Source: Ariolimax columbianus
Taxonomy: Eukaryota; Mollusca; Gastropoda; Stylommatophora; Arionidae
Length of the DNA: 64,000 bases
Direction: 5' to 3'
NCBI GenBank assembly: GCA_036924085.1
Contig: JAVGWX010000018.1
Coordinates: 20,621,964 to 20,685,963, forward strand
Of the stretch, positions 9,773 through 20,390 are shown in pieces. Under the pieces are notes generated by a model. It was not told the DNA's origin. It made no database searches and worked only from the letters and a program-made list of their open reading frames with translations. The translations under genes were made by a program, and so were the position numbers. Each line of letters begins with the position of its first letter. Position 1 is the stretch's first letter.

Positions 9773-11828
9773 AGTCAGGTCAGGTCAGGACATCCCGTAA
9801 ACGGTAAGGTCGTTAGGGCACACACGAAGACACCCTCACAACCCCACGCCACCTCTCTCTGTCAGATGCCGCTGCCTGTGACTCTTCTGGTCGGAGACTG
9901 GCCCATTCTCTTATGTTGTCCTCCCATCTCTTTTTGGGCCGGCCTCTTCGTCGTCTGCATGCACCTTTCCGTGGAGGATTGTGTTTTGCCAGACCATTTT
10001 ATCTCGATATGTGACCTTACCAAGTGAGTTTCCTTCTTTTGACAGTTGCCAAGAGGTCTTCAAAAGGCCCTATTGCTATTGTAATTCTATTTCGTATTTC
10101 CTCATTTGTAACTCGATCTTTGTAAGTGACGTTTAAAAGTTTTCGGAAACATCTCATCTCCAAGGCCTGTATCCTTCGTTGAAAGTCAGCTGTAACTGTC
10201 CATGTCTCACAAGCATAGAGGAATATTGACAGGACCAGTGTACGCATTAATCTGATTTTCGTGCACAGTGCTAACCGTTTATCTTGCCCGATTTTGTTAA
10301 GCCGTTCAAGCGCCGCTATTGTCTCTGTTATTCTGGCCAACACTTCACATTTTGATCCTTCATTACTGACAATCGACCCCAGATATTTAAAAGGGTCAGC
10401 CACTTCGAGTACCTGCCCGTTTGCTTTTAACCTGTTGTTGAAGCCCGTGGTGTTTGTTGTTGATCATTAATTTTGTCTTTCCAGCGTTTATCACCATACC
10501 ATAGTCAAGAGCTGTTTCATCGAGCCTTCTGACCCATTCCTGGAGTTCTGCTTCTGAATCCGCCAACCCGTCGATATCATCTACAAAACGAAGGTTGCTA
10601 ATCGTTCTACCCCCTATCATAACAATGCCAACGTGACCTCCAAGTGCCTTACCCATAATTCCTTCAAGGAATATATTGAAAAGAGTTGGAGAGAGTGTAC
10701 ACCTCTGTCTCACACCAACGGATGTGCGAAACCAGTCCCCTCGCCTCAAATTCACAAGAACTGCGCTAGATGCTTTGTCATTCAGGTGTTCAAGGACCGT
10801 TATCATATTTCCGTTGATATTATACATCCTCATGGTTGCCCAAAGCGCTTCTTGCGATACCCTATCAAAAGCCTTCTTAAAATCCAAACAGATGATACAG
10901 TGTTTGCTGCTGTTCTAGATATTTCTCGCTTAGCAGCCTTAAATTAAATATTTGTTCTGTAGTGCTTCTTCCTTGTCTGAACCCTGCTTGCTCCTCGGCA
11001 ATAATGTTCTCTGCTTGGGGTTTTAATCGCTCGAGGATTAATCTAAGCATGACCTTGCCAGGGTGGCTAATGAGGCTTATTGTTCTGTAATTTTGGCACA
11101 GATTTAGGTTTCCAGACTTATGTAACGGTATAACTATTGATGTCTGCCATAAGTCCAGCCAGTTTCCTGTCGCCCATATTTTGTTGCAGATGTGTGTCAG
11201 GCCTTCCACCACTACCTCTCCACCTGCTTGTAAGAGCTCTGCTGGTATATTGTCCACGCCGGCCGCCTTCCCTTTTCTCAGTGTCTTTACCGCTGCAATT
11301 ACCTCTTCCTTCGTTATCAGTTGGTTATCCTCTATATTTTTTGGTGTTGGGGGGATTGTTTTCTCAGGTTCGTTTCACCCTTCATAGTTATATAGCTCGG
11401 AACAGTACTCTCTCCATCTTGCCAGTACGTCTTTTTCCTCAATAAGGCACTTGCCGCTTTTATCATGGATCCTAAGGTTCCTGCTTTGTCTTGGTGTTAC
11501 CAGTTCTTTATAACTGCCGACCTCCTCCGGTGGGAGATTGTGTTTATTCAGTGACCTTATTTTATCACAAAGGTCGAGAATGTCTTTGGTCACCCATGGC
11601 TTCTTTTTTGTTTGGTGGCATCCCAGGATCTCTGTTGCAGTATCTATGAGAGCTGCGTTAAGAGACTCTGTATCTGTATCCAGTCCCTCTCTGAGAGTCA
11701 ACAGTTGCGAAAATCTCCCTCCCACCCTTGCTTGGAACACTTCGGTGATTTTTGGGTCCATTAGTTTGTCCAGGTCAAACTTTAGCCTGATCACATCCTT
11801 CTTTGCTACTCCCTTCCATCGCAGACGC
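9773..11828 (-). mobile_element. LINE-A copy 3, longest copy, inserted in a minisatellite
   Basis: Minus-strand LINE-A of about 2.05 kb. In coding order (11828 down to 9773) it shows an EN-RT linker (DPKITEVFQARVGGRFSQLL, then KPWVTKDILDLCDKIRSLNK), the RT start VDNIPAELLQAGGEVVVEGL, IAEEQAGFRQGRSTT, DFKKAFDRVSQEALWATMRM, LRFVDDIDGLAD (the usual A of F-A-D-D is V), KYLGSIVSNEGSKCEVLARI and the C-terminal domain. The tail on its 3' side, at 9773-9790, is (TCAGG)n in the + strand. The frame is broken near 11260-11380, 10880 and 10400. It is cleanly flanked by the same minisatellite on both sides. Confidence 0.9.
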
Positions 11829-12371
11829 ATGTTAGTCAGGGTCAGAAAAATCATACTGGTTATATATGTTTGTCAGAGTCAGGCAAAATATACTGATCAG
11901 ACATGTTAGTCAGGGTCAGACATGTTAGTCAGAGTCAGACAAGTTATTCGGGGTAAGACATGTTAGTCCAGGTGGGGCAAAGCATACTGATCAGACATGT
12001 AAGTTAGGGTCAGGCATGTTAGCCAGGGTCAGGCATGTTAGTCAGGGTCAGGCAAAACATATTGATCAGACATGTTAGTCAGGGTCAGGCAAAACATACT
12101 TGTCAGATATGTTAGTCAGGGTCAGGCAAAACATACTGATCAGACATGTTAGTCAGGGTCAGACAAACCATACTGGTCAGATATGTTAGTCAGGGTCCGG
12201 CAAAATATACTATCAGACATGTTAGTCAGGGTCAAACATGTTAGTCAGAGTCAGGCATGTTAGTCAGGGTCATGCATGTTAGTCAGGGTCAGGCATGTTA
12301 TTCAGGGTCAGACATGTTAGTCAGGGTCAGGCATGTTAGTCAGGGGCAGGCATGTTAGTCAGGGTCAGACA
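11828..12371. repeat. minisatellite derived from Rep-C (right part)
   Basis: Continuation of the CATGTTAGTCAGGGTCAGG array after the LINE-A insertion, with many ~37-bp composite units. It runs directly into the Rep-C body at about 12372, which shows the direction of origin. Confidence 0.85.
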
Positions 12372-12660
12372 AAACATAAGTTGCCAAGACCTCTACCTGG
12401 ACTTCCAAGTAGTCCTCCATGGAAACGGACTGTCCTTCTTGACAGTATGGCTTAGGAGGTTGGGGGATCGACGTGATCCCCGTAGAACCGAGCGACACGC
12501 AGATTAAGCCAAGCATATCGCAACCGCCTGGAGTACCCTGGTCCACCTTCATCAGCACGCTCGGGATGTGAGGAAAGCTACTGCAACCCGCAACGTAACA
12601 TCCTCTTCATGGCGCACAAAATAGAAAACACACTCATTGTGAACATTCACCACAACACAG
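12372..12660 (+). mobile_element. Rep-C copy 1
   Basis: Dispersed element with landmarks ATCGACGTGATCCCCGTAGA, ATCAGCACGCTCGGGATGTG and GAGGAAAGCTACTGCAACCC, ending near CTCATTGTGAACATTCACC. Other copies are at 42610-42835 (-), 53764-54066 (-) and 57723-58078 (+). Each has, or once had, the GTTAGTCAGGGTCAGG motif at the same end. Non-coding; class unknown (SINE-, MITE- or Helitron-like). Confidence 0.75.
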
Positions 12661-12985
12661 CAACGCGAGGTAGGTTTTTTTTTATCGGTAATTCTTTAAA
12701 TTTCTTCGTATTTTTCGTTGCCTTCTCGGCCCTTTTACTCACTTGCACACTGCAACAAAAAAATAGCAGGTGTGTTACAAAAATACAGGAGCTAATTTGT
12801 TTCCCCCTGAAACCAAAAACGCATGAGTGTCGTCCTTCAGCAGAGAGGTATAGGGGACCGTCATTGCACATAACGTACATTTTTTGCATGCCCGCAGATT
12901 GCGTCAGTCGCTGGCAGTCAGCATTTCAATGTTAAATGTAGTGAGCACCAGCCGGGTTTTCATTTACCACGAAAATGACGCAATA
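12661..12985. other. unassigned intronic sequence
   Basis: T-rich stretch without a recognised repeat or coding signal. Confidence 0.4.
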
Positions 12986-13500
12986 TTAAGGTCATAAAGT
13001 CATGTTGTCCGTTTTCTTTGACCCCAGTTGGGTTGTACATCACGAGTATGCATCAAAAGGTGAAAACATCTCCAAAGAGTACTACCTGATGATGTTGGAA
13101 TCAAACGACCGGATAACCTGGCAGTCACAGAACGGCAACGCGCTCGCCAATTCTTTCCAACTGATTCAGACTGTTTTGGCCACCCACAACCTTCTTCTGG
13201 TTCGCCAGGCTCCTATTCTCACGACATGGCTCTTCACAATTATATGCTGTTCCACAAGTTAAAAATTCAAATGAATAAGTCCCGATTTGAGTCACGAGAA
13301 GACATTATGCGAAATCCCACGACCCAGCTGTACTCCATTCTCAAAGAGGCCTTCCTAAATTGCTTACAACACTGATATGGCCGTTGGTAGAAGTGCGCAG
13401 AGTACCAAGGAGAGTACTTGGACAGAGATTAGGGTTTAAAATCTTCAGATTAATAATTCTATTTTCTTCCGGCACATAGGTCGGATATTTTTTGAATACA
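12986..13500 (+). mobile_element. mariner-like transposase remnant
   Basis: The + strand codes for the middle of a mariner transposase: MLSVFFDPSWVVHHEYASKG (compare the first catalytic Asp motif, VFFD..G.VHHEF), ENISKEYYLMML, then after a frame change YSHDMALHNYMLFHKLKIQM (PPYSPDLAPCD region), SRFESREDIMRNPTTQLYSI and LKEAFLNCLQH, ending with a YGRW.KC motif. Two frame breaks and in-frame stops make it inactive. It differs in sequence from the mariner at 4908, so it is a separate lineage. No clear terminal repeats were found. Confidence 0.8.
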
Positions 13501-13689
13501 CCTAGTACACATTGTCATAAACAATTCATACTTCTATATATCATTTTTAATTAATCAGAAATACACACAATTAGACCGAAAGCGTTACATTTTTTCTTCG
13601 AAATTGCACCTACCAAATCCGCGCCTTGTTCTCATGGCAGAATTCTTTGGTGGTGTTCAATTTTATCATTATCTTAGTCTTAGTTGACT

Positions 13690-13990
13690 TGTACTTCTGC
13701 AGTTGCAGAAACGTCTGTGCAGGTCTCACCTCTGGCGGGAGCGCTATGTAGCTAGGAGGAGGATTTCCTGATTAGCGTGCTAGGCTCAAGCAGCTTATTA
13801 CTCTGCTGCGATGGGACAAGTGCCGCCGAAGGTGGTTAACCGATGTGGGAGTCCATCTTAATAGACTCAATCACTAGAGCAAAGTAGACCCGCAATCTGT
13901 TAGGCGCCATCTATGCTGCTCTTAACAAACCACATAACCGTGCCCGGTGTTATGCCAAATAGTCGCCTCGTACAACATGCTCTCTGTGGG
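13690..13990 (-). mobile_element. Rep-D copy 1
   Basis: Dispersed element whose other copies are at 18728-18995 (+), 26720-26975 (+) and 40845-41250 (-). Shared landmarks are GGCGCCATCTATGCTGCTCT (or its inverse), CCGTAAGCG/CGGTTAACCAC and GCTGCTCGAGCCTAG. Non-coding. Confidence 0.7.
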
Positions 13991-14495
13991 GCAGTGGTGT
14001 AATTCTTATCTTTGTCTTACACAAACACCCCAGCGGAAAACTTGGAACATTTTGTCATAATTGTAAGTCTAATTTTGTCTTAAAGACACATTCAAACACT
14101 TGCATTGTCGATAAAACACAAAAAATGTTAACCTAAATTACAGTGTCCTATGCATAACAGCCCAAAGGTAGATTCTCTGTTTACATACTGAGACCACAGG
14201 AACGCTCTTCGCTAATTATTGAAGGTCCAATTAAATCAACTTAGCTGACAGTAAGTGACGTCCCAAATGTCGTTTTGAAACTACGCAGTACTAAGTGACG
14301 CCAATACTAAGCAATGTGTATAATTCGTGAAATTAGTTATGAGATTAAATACACAATAATTTGTAATAATTATGACATGTGTCTGTCTTCAAATGTTATC
14401 CCATACGGACAAACCTAGACAATTATTATAATAATAAGATACCGACTCAGATATTTCTGACTTCAATTTTCAATTTCTGCATGTATAATAAATAG
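13991..14495. other. unassigned intronic sequence with acceptor of exon d
   Basis: A/T-rich, no repeat identified. It ends in ...TGTATAATAAATAG, a weak acceptor with only a modest pyrimidine tract, before exon d. Confidence 0.5.
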
Positions 14496-14656
14496 ATTGT
14501 TTGGTGTGCCATCTTTGTGGCATTTGTGAGTGCCAGCCTGATGTTGTTTACGGTGAGCAGAGTCAACTCGGACAGACAGGCCAGGTACACGCACAACCTG
14601 CGAGAGAGTTTCTGGTACATGTGGGGAACGCTGTTGAGAGGAAGTTTGTGTGGCAG
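14496..14656 (+). CDS. iGluR exon d: M1, pore loop with Arg at Q/R site
   Basis: 161-nt exon in phase 0/2, acceptor AATAG, donor GTAAGG. It translates IVWCAIFVAFVSASLMLFTV (transmembrane M1), SRVNSDRQARYTHNLRE (short cytoplasmic linker), SFWYMWGTLLRGSLCG (re-entrant pore loop). Gap-free alignment with the AMPA/kainate pore pattern SLWFSLGAFMQQGCDISP puts Arg (codon AGA, 14637-14639) at the Q/R site and Cys four residues later, where AMPA and kainate subunits carry Asp. In vertebrate AMPA/kainate receptors, Arg at this site lowers Ca permeability and polyamine block, and it usually arises by RNA editing. Here it is written in the genome. The split codon joins exon e to give Ser. Confidence 0.93.
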
Positions 14657-14674
14657 GTAAGGGACAATAATGTC

Positions 14675-14775
14675 ATGTTGTCGTCATTGTCCTCTTCATC
14701 ATTATCATCATCGCCACTCTCATCATCATCACTATTATAATCACCATCTTCAGTATTATAGTAATCGTAACAGTT
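14675..14775. repeat. ATC/TCA microsatellite
   Basis: Degenerate CATCATTATCATC tract starting about 20 bases after the donor of exon d. Confidence 0.8.
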
Positions 14776-14801
14776 CATTAACTGTTATCGCCTTCATTAT
14801 C

Positions 14802-15064
14802 AACGGGATCAAGATGCTGAACAGCGCATGAGCTGCAGTGGTCAGCGACCCATAGCTGACTGCTAGCGTCAGGGCCAGCAAACTAGAGCTGCCAAGACCC
14901 TTCTACACCTCCAAGTGGTGATCCTGGATAACAGGCTGCAGCAGGGCAGACTGGCTAAGGAGAAGGGATGGAAGAGGGAATGCTAGCCCGGTACTAAAAA
15001 AATGCTTGCTGAAGTCGGATGTGTTGGATCGGAAGGTGCAAATATCGCAGTCAAGCTGTAAACT
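14802..15064 (+). mobile_element. Rep-A copy 2, 3'-truncated
   Basis: Starts ATCAAGATGCTGAACAGCGC and runs through GAAGTCGGATGTGTTGGATC to AGTCAAGCTGTAAACT. It lacks the last ~100 bases of Rep-A. Confidence 0.8.
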
Positions 15065-15857
15065 GTTTTCATGCTATGACATCATGCAATATATATTTAC
15101 AAGGCACAGTCCTTAAGTAACCATTTTGTAGGTCTTATTTTTCGACACATTCCTCGTCTTGGCAACACACTTTGACCACCTATCCACTAGCTTGTGGATA
15201 CCCTTTAGAAAACGTTTTCTTCCTGTGCCCTTTAACAAATTTTACATCGCCTCCATTACCTAGTTGTCAGCTGCCTTAGGCCTATCTGCTTCACACTTTC
15301 CTATAGCCGAGGTCATCATGAACAAATGTGTGCATAGCCAAGTAACGTCTACGGCTATTTCATAAATAGTGTCTCACCTGTTCCCACTTACTAGCTGGTC
15401 GATCTGCTGTTTCACTGTGCCAGTTGCTACGCTTGCTGGTCTCCCACGCCACGGTTCATAAACGATGTTTTGTCTTTCATTTTGAAATCCTTCTTCTCAT
15501 TCAAAATCTCTCCTCTGCCTCAAACAGCTGTCTCCATTCTGAATCTTCATTCTTCTGTAGATTTCAGAAGGTTTCCACACCATCTGACCACAAAAGAAAC
15601 CCGATTAACGCCTCTTAGATCTTCCCCGGTGTCTACAGTAGGGCGGCCATATTGTCGCCCTATATTGCGCTTATGGTTAGATCATCAGAATCCTTACATG
15701 AAGTATTGCTAAAAAGCCATTTTGTGTTATGAAATAAGATGTCCCCCTGTACATACTCTTCCATGCACTTTATAATAAAATAAATGTTACTTAAGGCCTG
15801 TCCCCCCTGTGTATGTGTGTATGTAATATAACTATTATACATGTCTCCAACACTCAG
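15065..15857. other. unassigned intronic sequence with acceptor of exon e
   Basis: No known repeat or coding signal. It ends with a pyrimidine-rich stretch and ...CTCCAACACTCAG before exon e. Confidence 0.5.
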
Positions 15858-16008
15858 CCCACATGCCATATCGTCACGCATCATCTCTGCGGCCTGGTGG
15901 TTCTTCTGCCTGATCCTGTCTTCGGTCTACACAGCCAATCTGGCAGCTTTCCTGACCATTACCAGCAGCGACGTAAGCATCAACTCTGCACAGGATCTGG
16001 CGCTTCAG
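15858..16008 (+). CDS. iGluR exon e: M3 helix and start of S2
   Basis: 151-nt exon in phase 2/0, acceptor CAACACTCAG, donor GTACGT. With the 2 nt of exon d it gives [51 protein letters not shown]. The central motif is the iGluR gate signature SYTANLAAF on the M3 helix, here VYTANLAAF with Val in the first position. The WWFF start of M3 and the post-M3 linker plus S2 start (SI.SA.DL..Q) are typical. An internal GTAAGC at 15973-15978 looks donor-like, but using it would cut the receptor right after the gate; I consider it unused. The intron after this exon starts with a 35-bp satellite within 10 bases. Confidence 0.96.
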
Positions 16009-16017
16009 GTACGTACA

Positions 16018-17390
16018 ATTATCGTTCATCATTGGGATCATTGACTTGTTAATGCTACTTCTGTCACGTCTATCATTGACTTGTTAATGCTACTTCTGCC
16101 ACTTCTATCATTAACTTGTTCATGCTAATTCTGCCACTTCTATCATTAACTTGTTCATGCTACTTCTGCCACTTCTATCATTAACTTGTTCATGCTACTT
16201 CTGTCACATCTATCATCAACTTGTTCATACTACGTCGGTTACGTCTATCATTAACGTGTTAATGCTACTTCTGCCACTTCTATCATTGACTTGTTCATGC
16301 TAATTCTGCCACTTCTATCATTGACTTGTTAATGCTACTTCTGTCACGTCTATCATTAACTTGTTCATGCTAATTCTGCCACTTCTATCATTGACTTGTT
16401 AATGCTACTTCTGTCACGTCTATCATTGACTTGTTCATGCTAATTCTGCCACTTCTATCATCAACTTGTTCATGCTAATTCTGTAATTTTTGTCATGAAA
16501 TTAGTAACGTTTACTTTTTCATTTCTTTAATCATTTTCGTTATGAGACGCCTATCGTTTATATAATGCAGACTTACTTGGTTATGATACTTCTACCATTT
16601 CTATCATTAACCTGGTTGTGATACTTCTACCATTTCTATCATTAAGCTGGTTATGATACGTCTACCACTTCTATCATTAACTCTGGTTATGATACTTCTA
16701 CAATTTATATCATTAACCTGGTTATGATACTTCTACCATTTCTATCATTAACCTGGTGATAATACCTTTATCACTTCTATCATTCTTAGTCATGATACGG
16801 TTATCATTTTCATTATTGACCTCATCGTATTCATATATTTCCTTTTAACAATAACTTTGATTTATCATACCTCCACCATTTATATAATTAATTACATCAT
16901 TCATTATATCTCTATCATTTAAATCAATAACTTCATCGTAATACCTCTATAATTTCTGTCACTAACTCTGATATAATACCTCTATAATTTCTGTCACTAA
17001 CTTTGATATAATACCTCTATAATTTCTGTCACTAACTTTGATATAATACCTCTATAATTTCTGTCACTAACTTTGATATAATACCTCTATAATTTCTGTC
17101 ACTAACTTTGAAATAATACCTCTATAATTTCTATCACCAACTTCGATATAATACCTCTATAATTTATATCACTAACTTTGATATAATACCTCTATAATTT
17201 ATATCACTAACTTTGCTATAGTACCTCTATAATTGCTATCACTAACTTTGATATAATACCTCTATAATTTCTATCGCAAACTTTGATATAATACCTTTAT
17301 AATTGATATCTCTAACTTTGATATAATACCTCTATAATTTCTATCGCCAACTTTTATATAATACCTCAATAATTTCTTTCAAGAGCACGG
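16018..17390. repeat. drifting 35-bp satellite, ~1.37 kb
   Basis: Three consecutive blocks share a 35-bp period but differ in sequence. Block 1, to ~16490, has unit ACTTCTATCATTAACTTGTT plus CATGCTAATTCTGCC. Block 2, ~16565-16800, has GGTTATGATACTTCTACCAT plus TTCTATCATTAACCT. Block 3, ~16920-17390, has CTTTGATATAATACCTCTAT plus AATTTCTGTCACTAA. The equal period and similar TATCAnTAACTT core indicate one array that has diverged along its length. Confidence 0.85.
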
Positions 17391-18570
17391 TAGTTTTACT
17401 ATGAGAAGCCAGCCATTCCTTTAAACACTGCTACCAATCCGCTCTATATTTCCCATAACACATGGTCGGCCCAAGTGCTATTATCTAATTTTAACACCCC
17501 CCCCCCTTCCCCCACCACTTTTCACCTTCCTAACGATCTTGACATTTTCGTTCAACTCTACGGATTTTGAATTTTTGTTTCTTCAGAAAACATTACTCTT
17601 TTTTGGCCTATTTTTCAAACTTTGAGCATGTCAGATAACCAAATATAAGTTCTACAATCTGTAGTGAACTAATTAGTGGTGATAGACTGAGTTCTGAAGA
17701 GTAATTGATTTGTCATTAACTTTAATTACAAAGAATGCGAAAGACTCCGATACCTTTTGTCATTAGGTTAGAGATAAGCTGAAACTGTGACAGTGGCGAA
17801 GCGCGAGAGGGACCGTCGCCCAGGGCGCAACATTTCTTAGAGGCACACAATGTTAAAAAAATATAGAAAGAAAGTAGTAATATTAAATGCAAAATAACGT
17901 GCTCTCCATTTCACAAAAAATGAAAAATAAAATAAATCTACCAATGTTCGGACATTCTATACAGTTTTTCAACATGAAGCGTCATTTAAACGCTGCCATG
18001 TAAATTTTACAGTATCTTTCTGGCTAATTACAGCCATACTGTCCTCGTGTAATCCTTGTAGATGAATTACACAATACCTATTAATAAGATGATTTTCTGT
18101 TTCCCAGTTGGAAGATACCAGTACTTGAAAAGCACATAAAAAAACTTGAATTTCTGAAACATGTTGTGACCTCCCTTAGTTGCGCATGTGGCGACAATCC
18201 GATCGCTAAATTAAGATCTGCTGAAATCTGGATATACCGTCACCAAGTAAAGTTCCCGCCGATTTAGTGTGTCATCACGGAGTTAAAGTATGTTGTTGTT
18301 GTTTGTTTTTGTATTTGCTGATAGGAGTTAGATCGTTTGGAGAATGTTGTTGTTATTGTGTGTCGACAGGACAGTTTTCGTTTTTGAGCTGTGATAATTG
18401 TATTGTATGTATAAAGGGTTAAGAACGTGGAAATTTCATATTACAAAGCAAAAAAATAGTCATGGCAGATTTTAAACTGCCACAGCACAGCAGCTTGAGG
18501 GGTATGCAGGGGTTTATGACAAGGACAAGAATAGCACCACAGCATCACAGAAAGCATGTCGTTAGAGGCG
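17391..18570. other. unassigned intronic sequence
   Basis: AT-rich, with a C run near 17500. No exon, RNA gene or repeat with a second copy in the window was recognised. Confidence 0.5.
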
Positions 18571-18690
18571 ACTGGAAACTATATGGACCTATGCGTGAAT
18601 TGCAGAAGACAGTGAGGTTCATACAAGAGACAACTTTGCAGATGTAGACGTATTCCAGGCGAACGAAAGAAGAAGAAGAAGAAAACGTTA
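18571..18690 (+). mobile_element. LINE-B 3' end fragment with GAA tail
   Basis: The + strand reads DWKLYGPMRELQKTVRFIQE up to a stop near 18645, the equivalent of KLYGSVDSLRMTAAFFEKI at the end of LINE-B. It is followed after ~20 bases by (GAA)n at 18668-18684. Only the last ~100 bases of the element are present. Confidence 0.6.
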
Positions 18691-18727
18691 GAGGCGACTA
18701 ACTGTGTGACAAAATAAACGCTGGACT

Positions 18728-18995
18728 GGCTTCGGGGGGTTTGTTTAGAGCAGCATAGATGGCGCCTAACATGCTGCGGGTCTACTATCCTCAAGTGTTT
18801 GAATCTATTAGGTGAACTCGCACGTTGGTTAACCACCAACCGTAAGCGTTTGTTCCAACGCAGCGAAATATTAAGCTGCTCGAGCCTAGCCCACGAAGCA
18901 GGAAACCCTTCTCCCGGCTACATCTTGCTCATACCAGAACTGGGACATTCATAGAGGAATCTTTCCCTGTAGAAGTACAGGTCGATTAAGGACTA
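18728..18995 (+). mobile_element. Rep-D copy 2
   Basis: Matches Rep-D landmarks (TGGCGCCTAACATGCTGCGG, GGTTAACCACCAACCGTAAG, AGCTGCTCGAGCCTAGCCCA). Non-coding. Confidence 0.7.
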
Positions 18996-19280
18996 AGAAT
19001 TGTTTTGTTAGCAACAGAATGACACGTAGTACAACGCTTTAGTGGCCATATGGCTGTCCACGGGATCGCCCACCAACTCGGTCGCGAGATTGACTGACCA
19101 AAGACCTAGTCATGCATTGGCATAGCGTTGCAAAAAGATCAGGGCGCATACGGAATATTGTTGGCTTCCTTGCATACGACCCATCTGACGGACTGACGCT
19201 GAAGATAGTGTGATAATCTGAATGTGTGATGCGGGAGTCATTTCCTGTTCTTCATTCTCCTATTTCAAGGTTTCAAATAT

Positions 19281-19646
19281 GGAATGGAATCAAGACGCTG
19301 AGAAGCGCATGAGCTGTAGCGGTCACCGACCCATAGTTAACTGCTAGTGCCAGGGCCAGCGAACCAGAGCTGCCAAGACCCTTCTACACCTCCATGCCGT
19401 GATCCTTGATAATAGGCTGCAACAGAGCAGACTGGCTAAGGAGAAGGGATCGAAGAGGGAATGCTAACCCGGTACTCACAAAATGCTTGCTGAAGTCGGA
19501 TGTGTTGGACCGAAAGGTGCAAATATCGCAGTCGAGCTGTAAACTACAACACAACGCATTCTGTTCTCTGGACTACATTCTGCTACTAAAGCCATTTTAG
19601 GATTTGGTAGCGGGAGATTGAGAACGAATGAAGCCACGAAGCCAAG
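19281..19646 (+). mobile_element. Rep-A copy 3, near full length
   Basis: Starts GAATCAAGACGCTGAGAAGC and ends GCGGGAGATTGAGAACGAAT. All internal landmarks are present, with ~90% visual agreement to copy 1. Confidence 0.8.
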
Positions 19647-20060
19647 TATGGAATATGTATTGGAAACTGTGGATAACATTTTGAAAACTGAATTTATCAA
19701 TAGAGGGATAGTGTTACCGAAGAATAAGGAATGCATTGTTTCCAAATATAGAGCGGTGGCATGTCATTTTGTCAAGGATTGTTTCTACAAGAATTTGGAC
19801 AATGGTACAGACTACGTTAAGAACATGGTTGGCGTTGGCTCCTGTAGACTGTTAAATGAATTGTACTTTCAATGCATTAGTATTTTCTTAAAATACAATA
19901 CATGTACTTTGGGGTAATGGGTTCATTACTAGTCTGATAGAAGGGACTTGGCGAGGGCTAACGGTTACTGGTTATGGGTGCATTGTTTGCTCTGCCCCTG
20001 GCGCTGGTAATCCACGCTACGCCACTGAGCTGCTGGTATCCTGATGATCAAAATTTTAAA
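19647..20060. other. unassigned intronic sequence
   Basis: A short open stretch (19618-19914) begins inside Rep-A and has no recognisable domain; it is probably chance. Confidence 0.4.
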
Positions 20061-20390
20061 AAAATACGAGGGCAAGTCAATAAACAGGTAATAAATGTCT
20101 ATTTAAAAAACCGAAAAAAACACAAATAAATCACATAAAAACTTGAAAAACATTAATTACAGCACTTTCAATGGCCCTTATTTTCCAAGATAATCTCCAA
20201 CCAATATTGATACACTTATCCCGTGGCTTTATCGGTGCACTACAGCATGTTGGATAGAAGTGGGATGGAAGTTGAACCACATGTTCAAACTTCGTTGTCC
20301 GCAAACAGTTTATCGCCAAGTTTAGTTTTTAGCAGACCGAACAAGTGGAAATCACTTGGGAATTATAGCAGTTGCTACAATATCTAACGT
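20061..20390 (-). mobile_element. mariner-like element, 3' end fragment
   Basis: On the minus strand the sequence opens with PSDFHLFGLLKTKLGDKLFA (the conserved C-terminal motif of mariner transposases following the last catalytic Asp). It then degrades by frameshifts through a motif resembling KCINIGWRLSWK, and ends in a terminal-repeat-like CGAGGGCAAGTCAATAA at about 20068-20084. It is truncated and dead. Confidence 0.7.

Noticed and set aside
15973..15978. Donor-like GTAAGC inside the M3 exon.
   Set aside because: The frame and protein motif continue through it to the real donor at 16009; using it would remove the S2 start.
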